From the NCBI GenBank assembly GCA_019359375.1, contig JAHHHL010000008.1:1-64000 (forward strand): a DNA stretch of 64,000 bases, written 5' to 3'. The position numbers and the translations under genes are program-made. The notes below the pieces were generated by a model. It was given only the letters and a program-made list of their open reading frames with translations, was not told the origin of the DNA and made no database searches. Of this stretch, positions 16,674-23,848 are shown in pieces (position 1 is the stretch's first letter; each line of letters begins with the position of its first letter). Source of the stretch: Lyngbya sp. HA4199-MV5. GTDB lineage: Bacteria; Cyanobacteriota; Cyanobacteriia; Leptolyngbyales; Leptolyngbyaceae.

Positions 16674-17546
16674 CTACTGCGCCAGAGTGATGCTGGCGAC
16701 CTTCCCCCCCAGCTTATTGATTTGCTGGAGCGTATTTGATAGCTGCTCGTAAGGGACAATAAACTCTTTGTTGCTCCGACGAACTCTGGGATATCGGGGT
16801 AGGCTGATGCCCGCGACCTCAATGCGATAGAGACGGGGAGTAGACCCTTGAGAGGATCTGCCAAAAACGCGATCGGGTGCAGTGCCTAGCTTTGATGCCT
16901 GGTATGCCCAGCCTTCACCACCACCGGATGGAGCCACGATCGCAGACGCACTATTTCTAGCCAGGTCTGATGCCAGACGAGAATTTGCCCCCGCCAATTG
17001 GGAGCGATCGCTATTGGCATAACCACGATACAAGCGGAACATTCGGGTGAAGCCAACGGTTCTCTGACCTACACCCGTAGTCACCAAATCGCGGTAGTAG
17101 GGCACAATAGCATCCCCAAAATTGGTGTCGTATTCGTTAGAGTCAATATAAGAATCAATGTCTGTCTCAAAACCCTGCGTTTGATAGCGATCGAGATGTT
17201 CAATCACTTCAGACTCATCATAGGGAGCGCGTCCTAACAGATGTTTGAAGTTCAATTCAATCACTCGTGTTTGGAAGTGGGGGTACAGAAACTTCGTCTT
17301 GTAAAGATCTGATTTAGCGACCGATCGAACAAAATCGCGAACCGTCAGTTGACCGTTTGTCAGTAGCGATTCCAGACCAGTCAGTCGTTCCGACTCCATC
17401 AGGTAGTCATTGCCCAACACCTGCCGATAGACTGCCTGAATGACAATCTTGGCTTCTTCTGAAGTCCAGTTTGGACGCAATTCAATCAGACGGGTTTCGC
17501 TAAAAGCAGTCATTCCCAAACGAGAGGCTGCGGTTGTAATTGGCAC
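16674..17546 (-). CDS. cpcC: Phycobilisome rod linker (cpc2-like, distal)
   Basis: 290-residue rod linker with GTG start and AAGGAG eight bases upstream. Linker domain motifs are [37 protein letters not shown] and [12 protein letters not shown]. The C-terminal CpcD-like domain starts about residue 232 ([10 protein letters not shown] to KVASITLAQ). It is paralogous to the sulfur-poor linker at 3585-4451. Between it and the first linker lies a short pyrimidine/purine-rich spacer with AGGGGTGGAGG-type repeats. Confidence 0.92.
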   Translation of the reverse strand: MPITTAASRLGMTAFSETRLIELRPNWTSEEAKIVIQAVYRQVLGNDYLMESERLTGLESLLTNGQLTVRDFVRSVAKSDLYKTKFLYPHFQTRVIELNFKHLLGRAPYDESEVIEHLDRYQTQGFETDIDSYIDSNEYDTNFGDAIVPYYRDLVTTGVGQRTVGFTRMFRLYRGYANSDRSQLAGANSRLASDLARNSASAIVAPSGGGEGWAYQASKLGTAPDRVFGRSSQGSTPRLYRIEVAGISLPRYPRVRRSNKEFIVPYEQLSNTLQQINKLGGKVASITLAQ

Positions 17547-17637
17547 GGATGACGCTCCTTTTCTTCAGTACTGTGTGAAAACGGGTGGAGGGGTGGAGGA
17601 GTAGAGGGGGAGAAACACTCATTCACTCTCTTACAGA

Positions 17638-18453
17638 TCACGCGATCGTGATACTGACCACTCTGCCGCCTCGTTGATTCAGCCGTTGTAGGGTGGGTGA
17701 GAGTTGATCGTAAGTGACGAGATACTCACTCATACTGCGCCGGATTTGGGGTGTACGTCCACGATCGGCTTGCATCACGCGCACCCGATATAGTTGTCCA
17801 CGCTCATCACCGGCTGCACCCGCTAACCCCCGACCAAGGGATGACGTTTGAATCGGTGTTACCAAATTACGCGCTAGATCCTGGGTTAACCAGGCAGATT
17901 TATTTTTGCCTTGAGCGCGATCGCTGTTGGCATATCCCCGGTAGATCTGAAACATGCGGCTGAAGCCTACCGTTTTTTGCCCTCGTTGTGTGGCAAAACC
18001 CCGATAATAGGGAACGATCGCGTCTCCAAAGCTAGTTTGATATTCCAATGAATCAAGATAGGAATTGATTTCTGCCTCATACCCTTTTTGAATATAGAGA
18101 TCAACGTGGTCGGCAATCTCTGATTCATCATAGGGAGCCCGACCCAGCAGATGTTTGTAATTCAACTCAATAAAGCGGATTTGAGGGGTGGAGTAAAAAA
18201 ACTTTTGTCGATATAGCTCTGATTGTGCCAGAAAGCGCACAAACTCTTGAACCGTAATATTGCCCTGGCGCAACAGCGACTCGGCGCTGGTTAAGCGTTC
18301 GTTTTGCATCAAGTGATCATTGCCAAACACCTGCCGATAGGCAGCATGAATGACGGCTTGAACATCTCCTTCTGTCCAATTTGTCCGCAGTTCCGTAGGA
18401 GAGATTCCTACAAATGGCTCGATCCCTAGCTGTCTGGCTGCCGAACTTGTCAT
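17638..18453 (-). CDS. cpcC: Phycobilisome rod linker (cpc2-like, proximal)
   Basis: 271-residue rod linker: [32 protein letters not shown] (in parts), [20 protein letters not shown] and a C-terminal CpcD-like domain from about residue 215. GAAGGAG stands before the ATG. It follows cpcA after a 10-bp stem-loop. It is paralogous to the sulfur-poor linker at 2456-3271 but with four internal Met. Confidence 0.92.
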   Translation of the reverse strand: MTSSAARQLGIEPFVGISPTELRTNWTEGDVQAVIHAAYRQVFGNDHLMQNERLTSAESLLRQGNITVQEFVRFLAQSELYRQKFFYSTPQIRFIELNYKHLLGRAPYDESEIADHVDLYIQKGYEAEINSYLDSLEYQTSFGDAIVPYYRGFATQRGQKTVGFSRMFQIYRGYANSDRAQGKNKSAWLTQDLARNLVTPIQTSSLGRGLAGAAGDERGQLYRVRVMQADRGRTPQIRRSMSEYLVTYDQLSPTLQRLNQRGGRVVSITIA

Positions 18454-18484
18454 GACTTCTCCTTCATTTCAATGAGAAAAATCA

Positions 18485-18552
18485 TGCCCAGAACCTCAAA
18501 AAACTGCCTATGCCAGACCGCTCGCATTTACAATCTTTTGTTGTTCTGGGCA
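18485..18552 (-). promoter_or_regulatory. Stem-loop between cpcA and linker genes of the cpc2-like operon
   Basis: On the minus strand TGCCCAGAAC (18552-18543) pairs perfectly with GTTCTGGGCA (18494-18485), followed by TGATTTTTC. It is a 10-bp stem with a 48-base loop and a short T run, so it may act as a weak terminator or 3'-end stabiliser that raises cpcBA message over linker message. Confidence 0.6.
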
Positions 18553-18562
18553 AAGGAATCCC

Positions 18563-19051
18563 TTAGCTCAGGGCGTTGATAGCATAGTCAATGTAAGAAT
18601 TTGCTTCTACAGCCGGATCGCCACTCAAGCCGTGGTTTGCTCGAATGTGCTTCAGCGCTTCAACATACCAGCTTGGAGACAAATCGAAGGTACGGTTGAT
18701 TTCAGCTAACCCACCAACCAAGTAGTCGTCCAGAGGACCCGTACCCCCTGCGATCAGGCAGTAGGTGATGATGCGAATGTAGTAACCGATATCCCGCGCA
18801 CACTTGTCTTTACCACGTTGGTCAGCCGCGAAGTTAGCGCCCTGCATTTGGGTGGTGTAAGGAAACTTTTGATACACAGCATTGGCTGCACCTTGAGCCA
18901 AATTCTGCGCCTTGCTGCTCAATGCTTTCGCGGCATCTAAGCTGGCAGTTGCTTGACGGAAGCGTCCAAAGGCAACCTGAATTTCTGTGGAGCTAAGAAA
19001 CCGTCCTTGCGAATCGGCGGTTGAGACGGCTTCTGTTAAAGGGGTTTTCAT
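18563..19051 (-). CDS. cpcA2: C-phycocyanin alpha subunit (cpc2-like)
   Basis: 162-residue CpcA. The bilin Cys lies in [12 protein letters not shown], and [24 protein letters not shown] and DYAINALS identify phycocyanin. Two Met and two Cys. GAGGAAAG precedes the start. Together with cpcB and its own linkers it makes the operon that in Calothrix is induced by red light. An L-box-like repeat upstream of cpcB supports the same control here. Confidence 0.93.
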   Translation of the reverse strand: MKTPLTEAVSTADSQGRFLSSTEIQVAFGRFRQATASLDAAKALSSKAQNLAQGAANAVYQKFPYTTQMQGANFAADQRGKDKCARDIGYYIRIITYCLIAGGTGPLDDYLVGGLAEINRTFDLSPSWYVEALKHIRANHGLSGDPAVEANSYIDYAINALS

Positions 19052-19145
19052 GCTGAATCTTTCCTCTGCGATGATGTTTGCAAGTTGACGTTAAAAGACG
19101 TTTGTCATTTGGCTAGTTGAGTACCAATGACCCATGACCGATGGC

Positions 19146-19664
19146 TTAACCGACGGCTGCTGCTGCCTGATCAAAGTAGCTACCCAACTCAGACATCAGA
19201 GAGCTGCAATCGCCACGGGTGACACCACTGGGGTCGTTTGCGATCGCAATCGCGGCTTCTTTCATCTTCTGAACACCAGCCGCAACAGAACCCCCCGGAA
19301 CGCCCAGCGCCTGGTAGGTTTCCCGCAGACCATTGAGGCAGCGATCGTTGAGAACGCTGGCATCGCCAGCAAACACGGCATAGGTGACGTAACGCAGGAT
19401 GATTTCCATGTCTCGCAGGCAAGCAGCCATGCGACGGTTCGTGTAAGCGTTGCCGCCAGGTTGAATCAATTGGGGTTGCGCCTCAAACAATCCCCGAGCT
19501 GCATTAGCAACGATCGTGGACGCATTGCCCGTAATGCGGTTAACCACATCCATACGCTTGGTGCCAGCAGCCACCATTGCTTTCAATGCATCGATTTCCG
19601 AATCAGTAACGTAAGCACCACGGGTATCTGCTTGAGAGACTACTTTTGTAAAAGCGTCGAGCAT
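19146..19664 (-). CDS. cpcB2: C-phycocyanin beta subunit (cpc2-like)
   Basis: 172-residue CpcB with both chromophore cysteines (AACLRDMEI and GDCSSL), seven Met and three Cys. ATG 19664 (MLDAFTK) is chosen because TAGGAGATG lies just upstream; the longer reading frame to 19754 is not family-like. A 5' leader of several hundred bases separates it from an L-box-like repeat at 20117-20134. It is first gene of the five-gene operon. Confidence 0.93.
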   Translation of the reverse strand: MLDAFTKVVSQADTRGAYVTDSEIDALKAMVAAGTKRMDVVNRITGNASTIVANAARGLFEAQPQLIQPGGNAYTNRRMAACLRDMEIILRYVTYAVFAGDASVLNDRCLNGLRETYQALGVPGGSVAAGVQKMKEAAIAIANDPSGVTRGDCSSLMSELGSYFDQAAAAVG

Positions 19665-20116
19665 TCCAGCATCTCCTAGTAATTTTTGACAGTGAGTACA
19701 CAAGCTTCTCAAAGCCTGACTGCGCGTAAGAATATTCCTTGCAATTGATGTCATGCTGAATGAGTAGACAATCCATCTTCAGTGAGCAAAGTGTACTCAA
19801 CAAAAGCAGCCTTGCTTGCAATCGGATTGTCTGGTTTTAATCAACCAGCAGTTAATCAATCAATACTGGGAATATTCAAGACAGTCTTCCAAAATTCATT
19901 GAGTAACCCACCTATATCCACCTGAGGTATCCCTCAAATTTAAAGAAGGTCTGAAGGTGCTCTAAAGGTGTTTCATACCGTTTCAAACGGTTGAATTAAA
20001 CCACCAAACCAGTGGAATAGTACGCAATGAATTTTTAGGAATGTGAGCCTTGATTCAGTTCAGAACCAATGGTCTCTGTGCTTCTTTGAACTTGATCTTG
20101 ATTAAAGCAATCTCAA

Positions 20117-20134
20117 TGTGCAAATCTTGTGCAA
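20117..20134 (-). promoter_or_regulatory. L-box-like RcaC site upstream of cpc2-like operon
   Basis: The minus strand reads TTGCACA-AGAT-TTGCACA, a perfect tandem repeat that matches the published L-box form for the chromatic-acclimation regulator RcaC. A possible -10 element, TTTAAT, follows ten bases downstream. The site is about 450 bases before the cpcB start codon, implying a long leader. A gene for an RcaC-like protein lies 1.2 kb away. Confidence 0.8.
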
Positions 20135-20211
20135 TTACAAAGCAGGTATTCGTATAAGTAGTTACAAAATATTAAGTAAGTCTTACGCCTCTTTCTGATC
20201 AAAGGATTACA

Positions 20212-20432
20212 GGGTTTTACCTGATTGATTGACAAAAGTCTCGAAAGGCTGGTCGCTTCGTTGCTCACCCGCCCGTGATTAAAATCCGGTCTAATGGTGC
20301 GAAACCCGTTCAAACGGGTTGTAAAGCTCTCCTAGTCCTCTTGAGAGGACTTCCTGCCATCAGCTCGCACTTTCAGTGCAGGGCGGGTTCAAGTACTCGC
20401 TCAAAGATTTGTCAGTCAACCAGGGGTTTTAC
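20212..20432. repeat. Structured inverted-repeat element between pcyA and cpc2 promoter
   Basis: Imperfect terminal arms of about 28 bases (GATTGATTGACAAAAGTCTC side and GATTTGTCAGTCAACCAGG side) enclose an inner stem, CCCGCCC at 20268-20274 with GGGCGGG at 20381-20387. Within it are three tight hairpins: AACCCGT/ACGGGTT (20303-20320), GTCCTCT/AGAGGAC (20335-20350) and GCACT/AGTGC (20367-20379). No protein is encoded. It could be a MITE, an IS200/IS605-type remnant or a structured RNA. Confidence 0.6.
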
Positions 20433-20493
20433 TTTCTCCTTTTGGCTGAGTTTATTGTTACATTTGTTTGTATTCATTTGACTGGCTAAACGT

Positions 20494-20530
20494 AAAAAAA
20501 TTGCCAGAGCCGCGATCGCGGTTCTGGCAA
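20494..20530 (-). terminator. Intrinsic terminator after pcyA
   Basis: On the minus strand a 15-bp stem with one mismatch (TTGCCAGAACCGCGA facing TCGCGGCTCTGGCAA) is followed directly by seven T. It is the clearest rho-independent terminator in the window and isolates pcyA from the cpc2-like promoter. Confidence 0.85.
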
Positions 20531-20596
20531 GAAACATGTCGTTAAGTTGTGTCAAAGGTCAGAAGCTAAGTCTACAAGCCGCCTGTTTTTTCGTAA

Positions 20597-21331
20597 TCAA
20601 ACCGTTACATAGTCAAAGAGCATGGTGTTCATGTAGCGATCGGTCCACTCTGCCCCAAAAGATTTTTCCAGCACCCTCCGGGTTTTATCATTTTGCTGTT
20701 GCTTTGTGCAGTAGTTTTGTTGCCCTGCCAGGACTTTATTAATGTCAAGACGAGAAGTCAAGGGAATTTCGGTACTGGCAATCTGACAATGAAGCGTGAG
20801 GAATTCTCGCACCCGATCGAGAAATTGCTCCTCTTCTTGAGCATTGACGGGATGTACAAACAGGCAAAATTCTGAAAAAATATCGCCCCATTCTGGCAAA
20901 GCACGGGGATGGGAAAACTGGAGCTTGGACAACATCGATAACGCTTGCTGATAGCGATGAGGCAGCATGCGATCGCTACTGATGGGCGACAAATCAGCGA
21001 TCGCTGCACTAATCGCTCTCCCTCGACCACCGACCAGATCAGTGCCAAAAATTGGCAGTGCATATTCAGGATTGGGGAACATGACACAGTGGAGAATATC
21101 TAAGCCATTGCCCACTTGAGCCAGTTCTAGATGCAATTTGCGGAATTGTGGCGTTTGATAACAATGATTTTCAATGGTTAATCGTTCGCCTTCCAGGTTG
21201 CCCTGAATGTAACCTAAATCTTCTGGTACCGAATACGGCGATAGATCGAGATGTTGCTGCCAAACTTCTTCGATGCAATCCGCTAAGCGGCGAATCAGGG
21301 AGTGCTGATGATTTCTTAACGACCCTTCCAT
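20597..21331 (-). CDS. pcyA: Phycocyanobilin:ferredoxin oxidoreductase PcyA
   Basis: Reduces biliverdin IXalpha to phycocyanobilin with four ferredoxin electrons, supplying the chromophore of phycocyanin, allophycocyanin and bilin photoreceptors. The 244-residue protein keeps the catalytic triad of the family: Glu69 (KLHLELA), His81 (DILHCVMFP) and Asp98 (LPIFGTDLVGG). The C terminus is EKSFGAEWTDRYMNTMLFDYV. An L-box-like repeat lies 56-73 bases before the start, directly after the rcaC-like gene, and a strong terminator follows. In Fremyella pcyA is likewise an RcaC target. Confidence 0.93.
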   Translation of the reverse strand: MEGSLRNHQHSLIRRLADCIEEVWQQHLDLSPYSVPEDLGYIQGNLEGERLTIENHCYQTPQFRKLHLELAQVGNGLDILHCVMFPNPEYALPIFGTDLVGGRGRAISAAIADLSPISSDRMLPHRYQQALSMLSKLQFSHPRALPEWGDIFSEFCLFVHPVNAQEEEQFLDRVREFLTLHCQIASTEIPLTSRLDINKVLAGQQNYCTKQQQNDKTRRVLEKSFGAEWTDRYMNTMLFDYVTV

Positions 21332-21386
21332 AAACGTTGACTAATGTTTCTACTTGAATATCTAGTTAATACTCTGGCACAGAGCT

Positions 21387-21404
21387 TGTGCAAAAACTGT
21401 GCAG
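21387..21404 (-). promoter_or_regulatory. L-box-like RcaC site upstream of pcyA
   Basis: The minus strand reads CTGCACA-GTTT-TTGCACA, one base from a perfect TTGCACA-N4-TTGCACA repeat. It sits in the 76-base gap between the rcaC-like gene and pcyA. TATTAA, 15 bases downstream, could be the -10 element. The matching site before the cpc2-like operon strengthens the case. Confidence 0.75.
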
Positions 21405-21407
21405 CCT

Positions 21408-23357
21408 TTAACTAGCCCAGGCTCGAACGCGCTGTAAACGGCTTAGAATCCGATTTGCCAGTTCACCACCTACCAGCGGCTTACACAAATAGTCATCTGC
21501 ACCAACAGTAAAAGCTTGCTGCTGGCTGGTGGAGTCCGTTAGCACACTTAGAAATAATACAGGTAATCGTTGCCAGTGAGGGTCACTGCGAAGAATCTGA
21601 CACAGTTCAAAGCCATTGATTTCAGGCAGATTCACATCCAAAACCAGTACATCAGGGAGAACGGCTTGCAATACCGTCCAAAACTGTTGCGGATCAGCCA
21701 GGGTCGTGACTTTAAATCCCCACGGTTTTAACAGGGTGGGCAGAGTTCCTAACCAATTGTGATCGTCATCAACAATCATGACCTTGGTGGGAAGTTTTGA
21801 TCCCTTCAACAAGTTGATAGCGGTGGCAACAACCTGTTCGGGCGGCGTAGAAATGTCCAGAAATTTACCGCCGTGCCGTGCCACCTCTAGCTGATCGCGC
21901 AACTCCAGGCGATCGCTCATGACCACGATTGGCAGTGTCGGGCAACACTGGGTACAGGTCTGCAATTGTCGCGACAGGGGATGCATCTGAGACGGCTTCG
22001 TCCTGCTGTGTTTCGATCGCTCTACGGGCAAGCGCAACAGGATGACATCCGGTGGTCGCCCAATAGCATCGATCGCTGCGTCCAGGGCAGTTGAGGTCGT
22101 CTCCAGTTCCAGCGGCGATACGATCTCAATCTGAATGCCGCGACTGACCGCGATCGCCCGAAGCGATTGATTAAACGCAGCGTTGGCACTAACGAGTAGA
22201 AGCAGCGGCGAGTGTCCATTGGGAATTTGGGCTAACTGGATCTGGGTCGTATCCTGAATGGCTTCCCGGAGTGCCAGCGCCAGATGATTCATTAAAGGTG
22301 CCTGGTTCGGGTGCAAGGGATCTTGACTACCCAGCCAATGCTCCAGTTGACGGGACAGGTGGACTGCCTTATGCAACCCAAAAATGCTTAGAGTCCCTGC
22401 CAGTTTGTGCGTTAATTGTTGTGCCTGGGTCTGTTGTTGGGCGGTCAGTTGATCCGCGTGCAAGTCTCGAATGGCTTGAAGCAGAGTCGATAGCTGGTCG
22501 ATGCTGTTGGGTTTTGTTGTAGCCCAGACCTCATTGAGGAACGCCAGGTATTGGGCTTGGGCATCGGGTGAGTGAGAGGCATCGGGCATCGGTTTGATAC
22601 CCTCGCTCAAGAGTGCCATGTCGCTCTCAAAGCCAGCGGCATGCTGAGGCGATCGGGATGTTCGAGGCGTTGCTGCATCCAGTTGAGGCGCTTTCAGATA
22701 GTACCCCCGTCCGTGGAGGGTGGCAATGAAATCGTGAGGGGCACCGATCGCAACTAATTTCTGGCGCACCCGCCGAATATGGGAGCGCACCGTTGCTTCA
22801 GACGGAAATTTCTCCGAAGACCAGAGGTGATCCAGCAATTCGTCTGAGCTAAACACATGCTGGCTATCCCGCATCATCAGCTCCAGCAACTCATATTCTT
22901 TTGTGGTCATGGCAAGCGGTTGTCCCCTGTAGCTGACTTCACAGGTGCTTGGATTTAGCATTAGATCCCCCCAGGTCAGCAGGGGAAACGGATTCGTACT
23001 CCCTCGCCGCGCCAATGCCCGCAGCCGCGCCACCAGTTCTGCCTGATCAAACGGTTTCACCACATAGTCATCGGCACCTGCATCCAATCCCTGTACCTTA
23101 GCGGTGTTGGTGTCCTGGGAGGTGAGGAGCAAAATGGGCGTGACATAGCCCTCGGCACGAAAGCGTTTGCATAGACTCACACCATCCAGTTTGGGCAACA
23201 CGACATCCAATACGATCAGGTCATACTCAAACGTGGAACCATACGTCCATCCCATCTCACCGTCCTTAACGGCATCAACAATATAATGTTGAGCTTTCAG
23301 TGTTTTCGTGAGCACTTTGACGAAGACATCATCATCTTCAATCAGCAAAATTTTCAT
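21408..23357 (-). CDS. rcaC: RcaC-like response regulator (REC-OmpR-HPt-REC)
   Basis: 649 residues, about the length of Fremyella RcaC. The receiver at 1-115 has Asp51 (VLDVVLPKLDG) and Lys101 (DYVVKPF). An OmpR/PhoB winged helix lies at about 125-230 (MTTKEYELLELMM, ATVRSHIRRVRQKL, GRGYYLKAP). An HPt-like segment lies near 280-370 (QLTHKLAGTLSIFGLHKA). A degenerate receiver-like stretch without phospho-Asp spans about 390-500. A second complete receiver covers about 520-645 (VLVLDVNLPEINGFELC, DDYLCKPL). ATG 23357 follows GGGAG and overlaps the RcaF-like gene by 20 bases. It probably binds the L-box repeats near pcyA and cpcB2. Confidence 0.85.
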   Translation of the reverse strand: MKILLIEDDDVFVKVLTKTLKAQHYIVDAVKDGEMGWTYGSTFEYDLIVLDVVLPKLDGVSLCKRFRAEGYVTPILLLTSQDTNTAKVQGLDAGADDYVVKPFDQAELVARLRALARRGSTNPFPLLTWGDLMLNPSTCEVSYRGQPLAMTTKEYELLELMMRDSQHVFSSDELLDHLWSSEKFPSEATVRSHIRRVRQKLVAIGAPHDFIATLHGRGYYLKAPQLDAATPRTSRSPQHAAGFESDMALLSEGIKPMPDASHSPDAQAQYLAFLNEVWATTKPNSIDQLSTLLQAIRDLHADQLTAQQQTQAQQLTHKLAGTLSIFGLHKAVHLSRQLEHWLGSQDPLHPNQAPLMNHLALALREAIQDTTQIQLAQIPNGHSPLLLLVSANAAFNQSLRAIAVSRGIQIEIVSPLELETTSTALDAAIDAIGRPPDVILLRLPVERSKHSRTKPSQMHPLSRQLQTCTQCCPTLPIVVMSDRLELRDQLEVARHGGKFLDISTPPEQVVATAINLLKGSKLPTKVMIVDDDHNWLGTLPTLLKPWGFKVTTLADPQQFWTVLQAVLPDVLVLDVNLPEINGFELCQILRSDPHWQRLPVLFLSVLTDSTSQQQAFTVGADDYLCKPLVGGELANRILSRLQRVRAWAS

Positions 23358-23739
23358 CGAATTGCTCCCAGTGGAGAATACGGGCAATCTGCTCTGGTAG
23401 ATGCAGTGAATTGAAGGGTTTGGTGATCACACCGCTGACTCCCAAGTCATTGAATTGGCGCTTTTCTGCCGTTTGTGCCTTAGCCGTTAAAAGAATCACG
23501 GGAATTTGCTCGGTTTCAGTGTGGGACTGGAGCGCCTTGAAGGTGGCAATGCCATCCATATCGGGCATCATCACATCTAATAAAATTGCATCAGGTTTCT
23601 CCGCCTGAGCGGCTTGAATGCCCTGTGCCCCTGACCCAGCAATCAACACGTCCCAACCTGCCGCCATCTTGATACCAAACTGAACCACAGTTTGAATGGT
23701 TTCTTCGTCGTCAATGATTAAGATTCGTTTGGTGGGCAT
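23338..23739 (-). CDS. rcaF: RcaF-like single-domain response regulator
   Basis: 133-residue stand-alone receiver: acidic pocket IIDDEE, phospho-acceptor Asp55 in ILLDVMMPDMDG, Thr in ILLTAKA and Lys in ITKPF. There is no output domain. ATG 23739 is chosen over TTG 23742 because GGGAGGT lies five bases before it. The gene lies between the sensor kinase gene and the RcaC-like gene, overlapping the latter. In the Fremyella model RcaF passes phosphate from RcaE to RcaC via the HPt domain; gene order here fits that relay. Confidence 0.8.
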   Translation of the reverse strand: MPTKRILIIDDEETIQTVVQFGIKMAAGWDVLIAGSGAQGIQAAQAEKPDAILLDVMMPDMDGIATFKALQSHTETEQIPVILLTAKAQTAEKRQFNDLGVSGVITKPFNSLHLPEQIARILHWEQFDENFAD

Positions 23740-23848
23740 CAATACCTCCCTTTTTGGAGCGCTGCTCTGACTAGCAGTCTGTCAACGTTGACATGAGGGG
23801 TTGGGGGTGAATGGGTCGATCGGTAGATGAATCATACAGCCCATTCAC

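Noticed and set aside
20113-20313. 66-codon minus-strand frame upstream of cpcB2
   Set aside because: It covers the L box and hairpin element and has no homology I can recognise.
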